Assembly (NCBI GenBank): GCA_036984305.1
Contig: BQWY01000001.1
Coordinates: 3,927,501-3,991,500, forward strand
Length of the DNA stretch: 64,000 nucleotides
Direction of reading: 5' to 3'
Source of the DNA: Nitrospira sp.
Lineage (GTDB): Bacteria > Nitrospirota > Nitrospiria > Nitrospirales > Nitrospiraceae
Shown here: positions 53,630-64,000 of the stretch, in pieces
Layout: each line of letters begins with the position of its first letter
How positions within the stretch are numbered: position 1 is the first letter of the stretch
The notes under the pieces: model-generated
What the model saw: the letters and a program-made list of their open reading frames with translations, nothing else
Databases searched by the model: none
What the model was told of the DNA's origin: nothing
Program-made: the position numbers and the translations under genes

Positions 53630-56482
53630 CTAGATCCGCACGCAGTGGTGGCGCCGCCACGCCCGCCGCAACCACGTCTCGACCTCCACAACCGCATAGA
53701 CCGTCACTGCCCCGGCCAGGATCAGCGCCCAGGCCGGGCCGTCGATCGGAGCGGTGTGGAATAACCGGTTCATGGCCGGCGCGTAGGTGAGCAACAGTTG
53801 CAGCGCGCCCATCACGGCCACGCCGCGCCAAATCCACGGATTGCTAAACAAACCGATCTCGAACAGGGTGTAGTCCAGCGACCGACAGTTGAACAGGTAA
53901 AAGAGTTCGACCATGACGAAGACATTCACGGCCGCCGTGCGGGCCTCGACCACTGAGCCGGTCCGATCCAACTCCCACACAAAGACGCCGTACGCACCGG
54001 CCAACATCAAGATGGATACGAGCAGCATCCGCTCCACCAGGACACCCGTCAGGAGCGGTTGACCGGGCTGGCGTGGAGGCCGTGCCATCGTCCCCGGCTC
54101 CTTTGATTCGAATGCCAACATCAGACCCAACGCGACGGCGGTCGTCATGTTGATCCAAAGAATCTGCACCGGCAAGATCGGGAGTACCGTCCCCAACGCG
54201 ATCGCCGTCAAGAGCAGGAGGCCCTCGCCCATGTTGGTCGGTAATGTCCAGACAATGAATTTGGTCAGATTGTCAAAGACGCAGCGCCCTTCTTCCACGG
54301 CCGCCTCGATCGAAGCAAAATTGTCGTCGGTCAGGACCATGTCGGCCGCCTCCTTGGCGACTTCGGTGCCGCCCTGCCCCATCGCCACGCCGATGTCGGC
54401 CTGCTTGAGCGCAGGGGCATCATTGACCCCATCGCCCGTCATCGCCACGACGTGGCCGCTGTCTTGTAGCGCCTCGACCAGCCGCAGCTTCTGCTCCGGT
54501 GACACTCGCGCAAACACCGCCGTTCGATCCGCCGCCTGCACGAGCGCCTCGCGAGGGATGGCCGCGAGTTCCTGTCCGGCCATCGCGGACAGGCCCCCAT
54601 GGGCGGGATCCGTACGTCCGTGCAATCCGATCTGCGCCGCGACGGCCCGTGCGGTGGCTGCATGGTCGCCGGTGATCATTTTCACCGCGATGCCGGCGCT
54701 CAGACAGGCTCGTACCGCAGCCACGGCTTCGGGTCGTGGCGGATCCATCATGGCCTGGAGCCCCAAGAACGTGAAACCGCCTTCGACGTCGCCCTCCCCT
54801 ACCGAAACCGTCGCCGCCGGCATCAACTTGCGCGCGAAGGCAAGGACGCGGAGCCCTCGCCCCGCCAGTGCGTTCACACGATCGAAGACGGCGTCGGGAT
54901 CGAGGACCTGCTCTGATCCATCCGCCGCCATCATCCGGTCGCACCGGCGCACCGTTTTCTCCACCGCGCCTTTCAGATAGATCAGGGACATGTCGCCCGA
55001 CTCGCTCCGATGGAGCGTGGCCATGAACTGTCGCTCCGATTCGAAGGGGATCGCATCCGCTCGCGGCCGCGACTCGTTGAGTCGGACAGGGTCGAATCCC
55101 GCCTTCTTCGCCGCGACCAACAGCGCGCCTTCGGTCGGGTCGCCTGCAATAGTCCACCGCCCTTCGCGCTCCACATGCTGGGCATCGTTGCAAAGCGCGC
55201 CGGCCATCAGGAGTTCCTGGATACCCAGCAGCCCTCCCGTCCCCGACTCACGTGTGCCGAGCGTGGCGCCGTCCGACTGCGGAAGCATCTCCTCTCCGGA
55301 CGGGTCCGAGCTGAGCACGGTCAATCCCGTGCCACTGTCCCTGATCTCTCCCACCGGTTCATACCCGGCCCCCTCGACCTCGAACAAGGACGTTCCGACC
55401 AGCACCGCCTGCACCGTCATTTCGTTCTTCGTCAGGGTGCCGGTCTTATCCGAACAGATGACGGTAGTGCTGCCCAATGTTTCCACGGCCGGCAGTTTGC
55501 GGATGATGGCGTGCCGTTGGGCCATCCGGCTCACGCCGATCGCCAGCGTGATGGTGACTGCGGCCGGCAGTCCTTCGGGAATGGCCCCGACCGCCAGCGC
55601 CACCGCAGCCATGAAGATTTCGCGAGGATTCTGGCCCCGCCACAACCCCAGCGCGAACGTGAGAGCCGCAAGACCCAGGATCGCGACGGTCAGCTTTTTG
55701 CTGAACGAGGCCAACTGCTTGGTGAGCGGAGTGGCGACTTCCGTCGCTTGCCCCATCAATTGGTGGATGCGCCCCAACTCCGTCGTCACCCCGGTGCTGA
55801 CCGCGATGCCGGCACCCTGTCCGTAGGTCACCAACGTGCCCGAAAACGCCATGTTCTTCCGATCGGCGACCACCGTCTCTGGTGGCAGGACGTGATCGGC
55901 CTTTTCCACCGGCACGGATTCTCCCGTGAGGGCGGACTCGTCCACCCGCAGCTCGCGCACGGTGACAAGTCGAAGGTCCGCCGGCGTCTTGTCGCCGGAT
56001 TCCAGCAGGACGAGATCACCGGGAACGACGTCTGCGGAGGGAATTCGCATTTTGCGCCCATCGCGCCGGACGGTGGCCTCAGTCTTCATCATCAACAGCA
56101 GCGCATCCAAGGCCTTCTCGGCACGGGACTCCTGGATAAAGCCCACGATCGCATTGACCACCACGACGCCGAAGATGACCCCGGCATCGATCCACTCGCC
56201 CAGCATCGCGATCAACCCAGCGGCGACGAGCAGCACGTAGATCAGTGGGTGATGCAACTGGAGGAGAAACCGCAACAGCGGACCATGCCGGCGAAACTTC
56301 GGGAGCACATTCGGCCCAACGCGTTGGAGACGGGCCGCCGCCTCCTTGGACGGCAACCCATTGGCGAGATCGGTCTCGAGCATCAAGACCACTTCATGGG
56401 AGGGCATGTCGTGATGCCCGGCCCGATGGCGATTGGACTCGCCAGCTCCGTGCCCTCCGGTTGCGCCAGCCGCTCGCGTCAT
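53630..56482 (-). CDS. P-type ATPase, cation-transporting (Ca2+/H+-type)
   Basis: 950 residues; the ATG at 56482 overlaps the antiporter stop (ATGA). N-terminal cation ATPase segment ([20 protein letters not shown]), actuator [16 protein letters not shown]4 [20 protein letters not shown], phosphorylation site [16 protein letters not shown]-hinge [19 protein letters not shown] and [20 protein letters not shown]. The PEGLP in TM4 fits Ca2+, Mn2+ or Na+ pumps more than MgtA. Cargo is not determinable. A member of a stress/ion operon. Confidence 0.88.
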   Translation of the reverse strand: MTRAAGATGGHGAGESNRHRAGHHDMPSHEVVLMLETDLANGLPSKEAAARLQRVGPNVLPKFRRHGPLLRFLLQLHHPLIYVLLVAAGLIAMLGEWIDAGVIFGVVVVNAIVGFIQESRAEKALDALLLMMKTEATVRRDGRKMRIPSADVVPGDLVLLESGDKTPADLRLVTVRELRVDESALTGESVPVEKADHVLPPETVVADRKNMAFSGTLVTYGQGAGIAVSTGVTTELGRIHQLMGQATEVATPLTKQLASFSKKLTVAILGLAALTFALGLWRGQNPREIFMAAVALAVGAIPEGLPAAVTITLAIGVSRMAQRHAIIRKLPAVETLGSTTVICSDKTGTLTKNEMTVQAVLVGTSLFEVEGAGYEPVGEIRDSGTGLTVLSSDPSGEEMLPQSDGATLGTRESGTGGLLGIQELLMAGALCNDAQHVEREGRWTIAGDPTEGALLVAAKKAGFDPVRLNESRPRADAIPFESERQFMATLHRSESGDMSLIYLKGAVEKTVRRCDRMMAADGSEQVLDPDAVFDRVNALAGRGLRVLAFARKLMPAATVSVGEGDVEGGFTFLGLQAMMDPPRPEAVAAVRACLSAGIAVKMITGDHAATARAVAAQIGLHGRTDPAHGGLSAMAGQELAAIPREALVQAADRTAVFARVSPEQKLRLVEALQDSGHVVAMTGDGVNDAPALKQADIGVAMGQGGTEVAKEAADMVLTDDNFASIEAAVEEGRCVFDNLTKFIVWTLPTNMGEGLLLLTAIALGTVLPILPVQILWINMTTAVALGLMLAFESKEPGTMARPPRQPGQPLLTGVLVERMLLVSILMLAGAYGVFVWELDRTGSVVEARTAAVNVFVMVELFYLFNCRSLDYTLFEIGLFSNPWIWRGVAVMGALQLLLTYAPAMNRLFHTAPIDGPAWALILAGAVTVYAVVEVETWLRRAWRRHHCVRI

Positions 56483-57975
56483 GAGCAGACGGCCCCTTCC
56501 CGGTGACCCCGCGACCTACGGTCCTCCAGCATAGCGCGAAGTTCGAAAGAAGACGCCTGATCCGTGAAGACCAGCAGCGAATCATCTTCACTCAGTACCG
56601 TGCCGCCGTCCGGCACAAAGCATTGTCCGTTCCGTCTCGCCAGAATGACGAACATTTGTTTTGGCAACCCCAGATCGAGAAGGCGTTTTCCCACCGCCGC
56701 AGACCCGGGCGGAATGGTCACCTCGATCAAACCGCTCTTCAGGCTGGTCGGAGCGTCCCAGACCGGCGAGGCATCAACACGGGGCTGTATCGGCACGTCC
56801 ACGCGAAGCCATCGTGCCATCAGCGGGATCGACGTGCCTTGCACCAGGACCGACGCCAGGACGATAAAAAAGACCAGGTTGAACATCGTCCCGGCCTGCG
56901 GCACCCCGGCCAAGAGCGGGAACGTCGCGAGGATGATCGGCACGGCTCCTCGTAGGCCGACCCAGGCGATCATCGTCTTCTCCCGTCGGCTCAAAGACGT
57001 GACCGCGAGTGTCGCGAAGACCGCGACAGGGCGGGCGCACAGCATGAGAAACAGCGCCAACAGCAGCCCGGTCCCGGCGATGGGCACGAGCTGTGTCGGA
57101 AACACCTGCAGCCCGAGCGTGAGAAACATCGCAATTTGCATCAACCACGCGAGCCCGTCATGGAACCGGAGCAGGCTTCGCTTGTGGATGAAATCGCTGT
57201 TTCCCATCATGAGCCCCGCGAGGTACACGGCAAGAAAGCCGTTGCCCCCCAGCCACGCGCTGCCGCTGTACGTCAAGAGCACGAGAGAGACAGTCAGCAC
57301 CGGATAGAGTCCGTCGTATTCCAAGCGCAACCGGTTGACCAGCAGCACCATGAGCTTGCCGGTGCCGTACCCGATGGCCGCGCCCATCACCATCTGGCGG
57401 ATGAACAGCGGCACCAGGTCGAGCACCGAGTGCGCGGTCCCGGTGATCAGACCGATCATGCCGATCGTTAGGAACACGGCCATCGGATCGTTGCTGCCGG
57501 ATTCGAGCTCTAGTAAGGGTTTCAAGGGAGGGCGGAGACTCACATACCGCGAGCGCATGACCGAGAAGACGGCGGCCGCATCGGTCGACGACACGATGGC
57601 CCCGATCAAGAGCCCTTCTAGCCACGACATGCCGATGACGGTTGTGGTAAATAGCCCGACCAATCCAGTCGTGAGGGCGACGCCCACCGTCGACAGAGCG
57701 ATACCTTTCCCGAGCTGCGACCGAACACTCGCCCACCGGGTATCCAGACCGCCCGCGAAGAGAATAAATGCCAGCGCCACTACACCGATCGATTGAGCAA
57801 ACCATGGATCGTCAAAGTGAATGCCGCCCGGTCCATCGGATCCTGCCAGCATGCCGATGACCAAGAACAACAGTAGAACGGGGATTCCCAAACGGCCCGA
57901 GGCCCTGCTGGCGATCACGCTCAGCAAGAGGAGGCATGACCCCGCAAGCAGGAAATACTCGATCGTCAGCGTCAT
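56479..57975 (-). CDS. K+/H+ (CvrA/NhaP2-type) antiporter with TrkA-C
   Basis: 498 residues from ATG 57975 (GGGAGAGCC upstream), overlapping the stop of the stress-protein gene. About 12 membrane helices with [15 protein letters not shown] and [20 protein letters not shown] (conserved Asp pair of the transport site). The C-terminal TrkA-C domain (about 405-480, [20 protein letters not shown]) is a regulatory nucleotide-binding part. Exchanges K+ (or Na+) with H+. Gene order links it to the ATPase and stress protein. Confidence 0.9.
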   Translation of the reverse strand: MTLTIEYFLLAGSCLLLLSVIASRASGRLGIPVLLLFLVIGMLAGSDGPGGIHFDDPWFAQSIGVVALAFILFAGGLDTRWASVRSQLGKGIALSTVGVALTTGLVGLFTTTVIGMSWLEGLLIGAIVSSTDAAAVFSVMRSRYVSLRPPLKPLLELESGSNDPMAVFLTIGMIGLITGTAHSVLDLVPLFIRQMVMGAAIGYGTGKLMVLLVNRLRLEYDGLYPVLTVSLVLLTYSGSAWLGGNGFLAVYLAGLMMGNSDFIHKRSLLRFHDGLAWLMQIAMFLTLGLQVFPTQLVPIAGTGLLLALFLMLCARPVAVFATLAVTSLSRREKTMIAWVGLRGAVPIILATFPLLAGVPQAGTMFNLVFFIVLASVLVQGTSIPLMARWLRVDVPIQPRVDASPVWDAPTSLKSGLIEVTIPPGSAAVGKRLLDLGLPKQMFVILARRNGQCFVPDGGTVLSEDDSLLVFTDQASSFELRAMLEDRRSRGHREGAVCS

Positions 57976-58883
57976 CGGCTCTCCCGACGTCGTCCCCCGC
58001 GTCCGATGGCACGAAGGAGCGGGGCCGCCGTCTTCACGACCAGGACGGGGCACCCGGCACGCCTCAAGATCCCTTCGGCCACGCTGCCCAACATCAAACG
58101 GGACAATCCACGCCGGCCCTGCGTCCCGGTCGCCACGAGATCGGCCTCCCACCGACCCGCTTCCTCCAGAATCATCTCGACAGGATCGCCCGATTGCCAG
58201 GCCCCGTCGGCGTCCATACCTTGGCCCCGGAGGCGACGAATGACTTGGTCCAAGTTGCGCCGCCCCCGCCGCTTACCTTCTCGGGTCGTCGTGACATGGA
58301 GAACCCGCACCTTCGCATCCGTCAGCCTCACCAGTAGGGCCACCGCCCCCAAGGCTTCCTGCGCGCACCGAGAGAAATCGGTAGCCAGCAGTATCCGGTC
58401 AAACCTGACACGCGCCGCATGCCTCACCACATCCCCTGCCAGCCCTCCATGGACGGCCAAGACAGGACAGGTCGCCTGACGAATCACTTTGAGCGCCGTA
58501 CTGCCCAGGCGCAGCCGATCCCAGCCGGTTCGCCCCTCGGTGCCCAGCACCAGACATTTCGCCTGAGGCTGTGCCATGTGGTGTAGGATGCGATCGTCGG
58601 GGACGCCGAAATCCAATCGAGGCTCGGCCTGTATGCCCGCTTCCTTCGCGATCCGCGTCAATCGTCCGAGCTCCAGCAGGGCCGATGTTCGAAGGGAGCG
58701 CAGATAGGGAGTGTCCGGCGGAGGCCCGGAGGCATCGGTCGCCGTCTTGATGACATGCAGGATCTCGACTCGGGTCCCCAGCGCCTGCGCCAGGGCGAGC
58801 CCGTAGTAGAACGCCCGCCGCGCCGGTCGTTCAAAGTCCGTCGGCAATACGATGCGGGATGGATGGCTTTGGGACAGTGACAT
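57972..58883 (-). CDS. universal stress protein, two UspA domains
   Basis: 303 residues from ATG 58883 (longer starts to 58994 lack a good site). Two Usp domains: first about residues 9-145 ([40 protein letters not shown]), second about 160-290 ([40 protein letters not shown]) with the ATP-binding G-2x-G-9x-G(S/T) motif in both. The C-terminus is Arg/Gly-rich. Acts in stress or low-energy adaptation. Its stop overlaps the antiporter start. Confidence 0.9.
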   Translation of the reverse strand: MSLSQSHPSRIVLPTDFERPARRAFYYGLALAQALGTRVEILHVIKTATDASGPPPDTPYLRSLRTSALLELGRLTRIAKEAGIQAEPRLDFGVPDDRILHHMAQPQAKCLVLGTEGRTGWDRLRLGSTALKVIRQATCPVLAVHGGLAGDVVRHAARVRFDRILLATDFSRCAQEALGAVALLVRLTDAKVRVLHVTTTREGKRRGRRNLDQVIRRLRGQGMDADGAWQSGDPVEMILEEAGRWEADLVATGTQGRRGLSRLMLGSVAEGILRRAGCPVLVVKTAAPLLRAIGRGGRRRESR

Positions 58884-58983
58884 TAGTGGATCGGCCCATT
58901 GCGAACTGCCCGCCCCAGGTGCCTGCCTGCCCTGTCGCGAGGCGAGGCGTCGAAGCGGACGTGGTCTGTTCACCCGACGCATC

Positions 58984-60270
58984 CTAGCGAGCATGCTCGA
59001 TCGGCGCCAATACGGCCTTGATCAACCGCAGTTCGTCGCGCACGAGCCTCGGCAACAGAAAATGCTGCCGCACGTGCTCGCGGCCGGCGCGTCCGAATGC
59101 CCCACGTTCGCCCGGGCGCCGCAACAGATGGAGGATGCGCTCGGCACACTCCTCGACCGTATCGACCAAATTACCCTCGAAGCCCGAGGGGCATTGCAGC
59201 GGGATCCCCCCCGCTCTGCCGGCCACCACCGGGCGCTCCTTCCAAAACGCTTCCGACACGACCAACCCGAATCCCTCACGCAGAGATTTCTGAATCACGA
59301 TATCGCATCCCCGTTGAAAGACGTTGACCTCCATGCTGCCGACCCCCGCCTGGTTGGTGAAGACGAACATGTCGGGGTCGTTGGCCGATTCCTCCTCCAC
59401 CCGATCCAACAAAGCCCACCCTTCCGGATCGTCTCCGGCCATGGCACCGATGAGCGCAAGTTGGGCTCCTGGAACCTCTCCTTTGACGAGGCGGTACGCC
59501 TCGATGACACCCAATGGGTCCTTCCAGGGATCGAATCGTGATACCTGGACGATCAGCGGGCGTGACGGATCCACGCCGGAATCCGCAATGGCCCGACGGC
59601 ACAGATCCATGGAGATGTCCATGTTCTTCGTTGCCAAGGGGTCGATCGCCGGAGCGATGAATGCCGCCTTCTTGACCCGTAGGTCCGGCAGGAGAAACTC
59701 GGACATGGTGAAGACCACGGCGTCGTATTCCTCGAGATACGGACGGAAGAAGCGGCTCACGTCCGGATCAGGCGACGAACTGTCGATGTGGCACCGCCAA
59801 ATCCATTTGGCGGTTCGAGGACCGGCAAAATGCCGAAGAGCCGCCGGCTGGGGATCGTGTACGACGTACACGTCGTAGTCGTCGCTCAACGCCTGGGCAC
59901 TCCGTTCGTTGACATCGAGGTAGAGTCGCTGCTCCGGTTCTTTCAGCGCGTAGTGTGCTCCCTGGAGCGCATTGTGAAAGGCCTTCGTCACGCTGAAAAA
60001 TTCAGGCTGCCCGTGAATGAGACGCCATTCGGCCTGCAAACCCAGGGCCTGGAGCATGGGTACATAGCGAGCCAACAACTCGGCGACGCCTCCGCCCGAG
60101 GCCGTGGAATTGACATGACAGATGCGCACGCCCTGCAACTCTCGAGATAACTGCGTCAATTCATCCGCAAGCTCATCACTGATCAATGCACGGTAGCGAT
60201 CGAGGTTCGCTTGAATCGATCCGCAGTGACGACCGATCCCGACTTTCTGTAGTGACGTCTGTTCGTTCAT
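58984..60270 (-). CDS. treT: GT4 glycosyltransferase, trehalose synthase (TreT) type
   Basis: 428 residues from ATG 60270 with AGAGAGGCGG upstream. GT-B fold: N-terminal ICHVNSTASGGGVAELLARY and DPQPAALRHFAGPRTAKWIW; C-terminal VQVSRFDPWKDPLGVIEAYR, LREGFGLVVSEAFWKERPVV and GGIPLQCPSGFEGNL. Motif order matches TreT-type trehalose glycosyltransferring synthases, which make trehalose from NDP-glucose and glucose. A close 3'-end copy remains at 53.45 kb. Fits osmotic or heat protection with the neighbouring stress genes. Confidence 0.84.
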   Translation of the reverse strand: MNEQTSLQKVGIGRHCGSIQANLDRYRALISDELADELTQLSRELQGVRICHVNSTASGGGVAELLARYVPMLQALGLQAEWRLIHGQPEFFSVTKAFHNALQGAHYALKEPEQRLYLDVNERSAQALSDDYDVYVVHDPQPAALRHFAGPRTAKWIWRCHIDSSSPDPDVSRFFRPYLEEYDAVVFTMSEFLLPDLRVKKAAFIAPAIDPLATKNMDISMDLCRRAIADSGVDPSRPLIVQVSRFDPWKDPLGVIEAYRLVKGEVPGAQLALIGAMAGDDPEGWALLDRVEEESANDPDMFVFTNQAGVGSMEVNVFQRGCDIVIQKSLREGFGLVVSEAFWKERPVVAGRAGGIPLQCPSGFEGNLVDTVEECAERILHLLRRPGERGAFGRAGREHVRQHFLLPRLVRDELRLIKAVLAPIEHAR

Positions 60271-60332
60271 GAACCGCCTCTCTGTTTTCCTGACATCCCC
60301 TTGGCGCGTACGAAACCAGGACATCCGCTCCT

Positions 60333-60809
60333 CTACTCGAATGTCCGCCGCACCCAGACACCGAGATAATGAGTGATCGCGATCACGGCGACGCCGATGC
60401 CGACGTGCTCGCCGATCACCTTCCACGCCGGGGCCCGCTGGGTCCGCGCCAACACATAACTCAACGCCGCAAGCAAGCTGAGACCCCACAAGGCCGACAC
60501 GACGATGGCCACATCCAGATCCAGCCACAGGACGGGAACGGCGAACGTCAGCGCGACGAGGCATTTGGCAAAGAACGTCGCCGCGGTGGATTCCCATACC
60601 TCGAGTGCCGTCCCGTCGTTCTTGGACTCTTCCGAAATGTGAATACCAAAGGCATCGGAGAAGGCATCGGCGACGGCAATGATCACAATGCCGCCCACCA
60701 CGGCTAATTTGGACTGCGTTCCGGAATGCAGTCCGACCATGAGTCCCAAGGACGTGATGACTCCGGACGTCACACCGAACGTGACGCCGGTCTTCAGCGA
60801 ATCCTTCAT
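60333..60809 (-). CDS. VIT/CCC1-like membrane protein
   Basis: 158 residues from ATG 60809, GAGGTAGTGAGG upstream. Membrane helices at about 8-24, 35-52, 84-104, 106-120 and 133-150. The motif VTSGVITSLGLMVGLHSGTQ and IIAVADAFSDAFGIHISEES resembles the VIT1/CCC1 iron/manganese transporter family, including the acidic/Gly pattern of the first helices. Cargo is not certain. Upstream of the trehalose synthase gene by 62 nt. Confidence 0.78.
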   Translation of the reverse strand: MKDSLKTGVTFGVTSGVITSLGLMVGLHSGTQSKLAVVGGIVIIAVADAFSDAFGIHISEESKNDGTALEVWESTAATFFAKCLVALTFAVPVLWLDLDVAIVVSALWGLSLLAALSYVLARTQRAPAWKVIGEHVGIGVAVIAITHYLGVWVRRTFE

Positions 60810-60981
60810 CCTCACTACCTCGAACGCTCTTGTGGAAAGCGAGACGGTGTCTCGGTGCACGATCCGGCTCTTCCCAAGCTTTCGCTCCTATGCCTCATCC
60901 ATCTCCGACTCACGATCCGCATCCATCGTCCTCGTACTCCGCGATCACTGCGTCGCGACGGCCGGGCGACGCCGCTCGAGC

Positions 60982-62136
60982 CTACACGGTCTGTTGCCGG
61001 CGGAGCGCCGAGACCAATTCCGTCTTCGTCACCGCCAGTGCACCGAGACCAAGAAGAAGGGACAACAACGTCACCAACGGCCCCACCAGCGGAATTACCG
61101 ACAATATGGTGTAGGTAAGCAATCCCGTGATGAACGCCCAGGTCACCGCGGGAACACCCGATACCCATTGAAGCAGCACAAGTCCGAGCCAGACCATCGC
61201 AAAAATGCGAGCCAGATAGAGCGTCGCGAGGTAGAGCGCGGCGAGCACGACTCCGAGCGGAATGCCCAGCACGGTCATCAGTGAGAGTCCGATCACGAAC
61301 GGGCCGGCGACCAACGCGATCCCACCCACGCCAAGCGCGGCCCCCGGCCGTCGCCGAATCGTATCGCCGGCGTTGAACGTAAACACCGGATAGATCCATG
61401 TGAGGAGAAGACCCAATAACAAGGTCGAGACAAAGTTCGCTGCGGCGACCAACACGCGCATCATGGTCACACCTCGTTCAATTCGTTCGGTCTTGAACAA
61501 TTCGGGCAGCGGACGACGGGCGACTCCACCTCGAACCGTGGCTCCTTCGTCAATAGACGGAGCGGTGTCGTCCCAGTATCGAAGCACTCCGCCGACGGTC
61601 GCCTTCGACGTCAACCGCACGTCCCCCGCCGCCACTGACAGATCGTGCCCGATGGCGTTCGAGACGATCACATGGCCGGCGCCAATCCGCGCGTCCTGGC
61701 CGACGCTCCCCGCCAGTCGGACTTCGCCCGCTCCAATCAACGCATTGTCATGGATGACTGCCCCCTCCGACAGCCGCACGGTCCCCGCGCCGACAGTCAG
61801 ATTTCTTCCGACGGTTCCTCCAATCGTCACCTGCCCACCGGCGACTCGGGCGTCCTGTGACACGGTACCGGAGATGGTGACCTGCGCGCCGGCCACGATC
61901 ACGTCGCCGTTGACGGTTCCGTCTACCAACACGTCTCCTCCGGCTGCGTAGACGTCCCCGTTCACCGTCCCTGAGATTTCGACATGTGGCCCGAAGGCAA
62001 AGTAATCGCCGTGGACCACCTGCCCCGCAGGAAGCACGGCCCGCTTCTGGAAACGCCCCTCAACCGACTCCTCGTCGGCCCAGACCGTCGTTGACGTCGC
62101 CACCACGCTCACGAGCAGCAGGATGAAAATGTTCAT
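60982..62136 (-). CDS. bactofilin-like beta-helix plus membrane protein
   Basis: 384 residues from ATG 62136 (AGGAGGC upstream), overlapping the ABC permease stop (ATGA). Signal peptide to about residue 20. A repeated bactofilin-type beta-helix (about 35-195) with many GTVNGDV and GGQVTIGGTVG units, one strand per rung, then a membrane half of about four helices (from about 222). It may build a polymer in the envelope. Gene coupling suggests it works with the adjacent exporter. Confidence 0.82.
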   Translation of the reverse strand: MNIFILLLVSVVATSTTVWADEESVEGRFQKRAVLPAGQVVHGDYFAFGPHVEISGTVNGDVYAAGGDVLVDGTVNGDVIVAGAQVTISGTVSQDARVAGGQVTIGGTVGRNLTVGAGTVRLSEGAVIHDNALIGAGEVRLAGSVGQDARIGAGHVIVSNAIGHDLSVAAGDVRLTSKATVGGVLRYWDDTAPSIDEGATVRGGVARRPLPELFKTERIERGVTMMRVLVAAANFVSTLLLGLLLTWIYPVFTFNAGDTIRRRPGAALGVGGIALVAGPFVIGLSLMTVLGIPLGVVLAALYLATLYLARIFAMVWLGLVLLQWVSGVPAVTWAFITGLLTYTILSVIPLVGPLVTLLSLLLGLGALAVTKTELVSALRRQQTV

Positions 62137-63317
62137 TGGAATTGCCTCCTGAATCTCCAGAGGCCGAGTCCGAAAAGGACCCCGCCCAAGCCGGCCATGG
62201 CCGCGACGGAAGGCCACAAGAGGTTGAGTCCCACCCCCTTCAACAGAATCCCATGCGTGACGTCAATGTAGTACCGGAGGGGCGACAAGGCCATGATGGC
62301 ACGGACCCAACCCGGCATCGCTTCGAAGGGAGTCGTGATGCCGGACAACAGGAGCATGGGCGCCACGATGAGCAGCGAAAACATTCCAACCTGCGCTTGA
62401 TTTCGGGTCACGGTGGCGACAAACAAACCGAGCCCCGCAGTCGTCAAGCAATACAACGCCGTAAGCACAAAAAATAATGGCGCGCTGCCCCGCATCGGGA
62501 CGTCAAAGGCCGGCCTGAGTACGCTCACGAACGCGAATCCAGTCAACAGTACAATGACCAACGTCATCGCCAGCACCTTAGAGAGCATAATCTGCAGCGG
62601 CGTCACCGGAGCCACCAACAACTGCTCGACCGTCCCCCGCTCCTTCTCCCGGACCAGGGCCGCCGCCGGCAGCAAGACCGCGAACAGCGTGATCATGCGC
62701 AGAATATGCGAGATCGACTGAAACCACGTTTCGTTCTGATCCTGATTGAACCACACGCGATGGGCACTTGACACGACCGGAAACCAAGCCGTGCCGTCCG
62801 CGGCGTCGGTCCCTCTCATTGTGGTACGCTCCAAGGCAAATGCCGATACGATGCGCGCGGCGTACCCTGCGGCCGACAGACCTTGCGGGGCGTTGGTCGT
62901 ATCGACTTGAAGTTGGACTGCGGCCGGCTCACCGCGCGAGATCCTCTCGTGGAATCGTGGCGGAATATCCAGCACCGCCATGGCCTCCCCGCGATCGAGG
63001 CTTCGCACTCCGTCATCGGGGTCCTGCACTTCCCCGTCGAATCGAAAATAAGGCGGCTGGAACCGATGGATCAGTTCGCGCGAGGACCGGCTGTGGTCGC
63101 CGTCATGGACCAGCAGCCTTGCATTATTCAGCTGCATCGTAATCCCCGCGCCGCTGATATAGACGGACAGAGAAAACGAATAGAAGAGGAATAGGAGGAG
63201 CGGGATATCCCGACCAAGCTGTAACAACTCCTTCCGCGTCATGACGAACAATCGCCGTCCCCACAATCGGCCCGCTCCGGTTCCGATCTCGCCAATCGCT
63301 CCGCCTCTTCCATCCAC
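62133..63317 (-). CDS. ABC-2 type permease
   Basis: 394 residues with a GGGGGG/GGAAG stretch before the ATG. First membrane helix (about 44-64), a long extracytoplasmic loop (to about 195), then five helices with VREKERGTVEQLLVAPVTPLQI and LSGITTPFEAMPGWVRAIMA typical of YhhJ/ABC-2 exporters. The ATPase is outside the window. Followed by the bactofilin-like gene. Confidence 0.9.
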   Translation of the reverse strand: MDGRGGAIGEIGTGAGRLWGRRLFVMTRKELLQLGRDIPLLLFLFYSFSLSVYISGAGITMQLNNARLLVHDGDHSRSSRELIHRFQPPYFRFDGEVQDPDDGVRSLDRGEAMAVLDIPPRFHERISRGEPAAVQLQVDTTNAPQGLSAAGYAARIVSAFALERTTMRGTDAADGTAWFPVVSSAHRVWFNQDQNETWFQSISHILRMITLFAVLLPAAALVREKERGTVEQLLVAPVTPLQIMLSKVLAMTLVIVLLTGFAFVSVLRPAFDVPMRGSAPLFFVLTALYCLTTAGLGLFVATVTRNQAQVGMFSLLIVAPMLLLSGITTPFEAMPGWVRAIMALSPLRYYIDVTHGILLKGVGLNLLWPSVAAMAGLGGVLFGLGLWRFRRQFQ

Positions 63318-63361
63318 CCGCTTCCCCCCTTACCTTTTACCGTTCACCGACAGGGCGGGCG

Positions 63362-64000
63362 TCACACCTTCGGGCGCTTCGTGAACAACCCATATGCGAT
63401 CACCCGAAGCACCGCTGCGATAAGCGCCAGCGCCGCCAGATCCGTCCACATCGCATGGATACCCAACTGCTTTAGAAAACTCCCTCGCACCACGTTGGTG
63501 TAATACATTCCCGGGAAGAGATGCGCTTGCCATCGTGCACCCGCGCTCAAGGACGACACCGGGACGAGGAGGCCGGAAAACAAAATGGTGGGAAGCATCG
63601 CGATGACGATCGTAATAATCAGCGCCGCCATCTGCGTTCGGACCATGAGGGAAACCAGAAGGCCGATTCCTGTCGCGCAGAGGACGAACAGCAGCGAGCC
63701 GAGGAAGAAAACCGCGAACGAACCTTTGAATGGCACCCTGAACAGACCGATCGCCATCGTCCAGAGGACCACGACGTTGATAGACGAAATGACGAAATAT
63801 GGCAGCAATTTGCCGACCAGAAATTCGGCCCGGCTCACGGTTGCACTGTAGATGTTGTAAATGGATCCTGTCTCTTTTTCTCGGACGACGCCCAATGCGG
63901 TCAACAGCGGCGCGGAGACCATGAGCGTAAACATGATGAGCGCCGGAACCATCGACCAGGTGCTACGGACTTCTTCGTTGTACAGATACCGGGTTTCCAG
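63362..64000 (-). CDS. ABC-2 type permease, 5' end outside window
   Basis: Open to the window edge; the last 212 residues are present. The residues LETRYLYNEEVRSTWSMVPA and LLTALGVVREKETGSIYNIY are followed by membrane helices ending in the C-terminal KRPKV. It is a paralogue of the next gene (VREKE signature). The two permeases probably pair as a heterodimeric exporter with an ATPase encoded further upstream. Neighbouring genes overlap or are very close, suggesting one operon. Confidence 0.9.
   Translation of the reverse strand: METRYLYNEEVRSTWSMVPALIMFTLMVSAPLLTALGVVREKETGSIYNIYSATVSRAEFLVGKLLPYFVISSINVVVLWTMAIGLFRVPFKGSFAVFFLGSLLFVLCATGIGLLVSLMVRTQMAALIITIVIAMLPTILFSGLLVPVSSLSAGARWQAHLFPGMYYTNVVRGSFLKQLGIHAMWTDLAALALIAAVLRVIAYGLFTKRPKV

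Noticed and set aside
55010-56506. 498-residue plus-strand frame
   Set aside because: Opposite the cation ATPase with its complete DKTGT and GDGVNDAP motifs; no independent support.
1-64000. CRISPR arrays, rRNA, insertion sequences, prophage
   Set aside because: No regular repeat-spacer pattern, ribosomal core sequence, transposase motif or phage structural gene was seen; the holin-like gene at 20158 stands alone.

Overview
The window looks like chromosomal DNA from a GC-rich chemolithotroph of the Nitrospira / Nitrospirota type. This lineage call is an inference. It rests on the very high density of small periplasmic c-type cytochromes with CxxCH motifs, a cytochrome b fused to cytochrome c beside a Rieske gene, many sulfur-compound genes, and a PEP synthase / phosphoketolase / pyruvate dehydrogenase carbon node. 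Nearly every gene lies on the minus strand, many pairs overlap by ATGA or GTGA, and only two intact plus-strand genes are visible (a membrane site-2 protease and one cytochrome c).

Region by region. 1-5.2 kb: partial di-heme peroxidase, lipoprotein, cytochrome c'-like protein, Cu/Zn superoxide dismutase, CBS protein and four single-heme cytochromes. 5.5-14.5 kb: DsrE-like protein, K+ channel with TrkA domains, a sulfite dehydrogenase (SorA/SorB) with a tetraheme cytochrome, an OsmC protein coupled to a split YeeE/YedE thiosulfate-type transporter, a TsdA-like diheme cytochrome, and a monoheme cytochrome followed 6 nt later by an outer-membrane beta-barrel. 14.6-21.5 kb: DUF1264 protein, phosphoketolase and acetate kinase, small conserved proteins, cytochrome c. 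21.9-29.2 kb: M50 protease with CBS domains, CysQ-like phosphatase, and lpd-pdhA-pdhB-pdhC. 29.2-35.3 kb: cytochrome b-c fusion with Rieske protein, sulfide:quinone oxidoreductase, DUF2892 protein, cytochrome. 35.3-38.5 kb: low-density region with a decayed tandem gene, a plus-strand cytochrome and a frameshifted Fic gene. 38.6-44.4 kb: OsmC, DsrE, RND pump with its adaptor, DUF2892. 44.4-50.8 kb: PEP synthase, two response-regulator proteins, phosphofructokinase, cytochrome. 50.8-64 kb: two P-type ATPases, K+/H+ antiporter, tandem universal stress protein, trehalose-synthase-type glycosyltransferase, VIT-like protein, a bactofilin-like membrane protein and two ABC-2 permeases (one cut by the window end).

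A plausible working model is that sulfide, sulfite and thiosulfate oxidation feed electrons into a periplasmic pool of small cytochromes and the quinone pool (SQR, Rieske/cytochrome b-c). The carbon enzymes link acetyl-phosphate, acetyl-CoA, pyruvate and PEP. The right-hand third holds ion homeostasis and stress functions. The most unusual items are the split cytochrome/beta-barrel pair, the three-component sulfite dehydrogenase locus, a palindromic repeat inserted in frame in the RND pump, a REC-DUF2934 fusion, a duplicated glycosyltransferase 3' end, and two decayed genes. No rRNA, complete tRNA, CRISPR array or insertion sequence was recognised.
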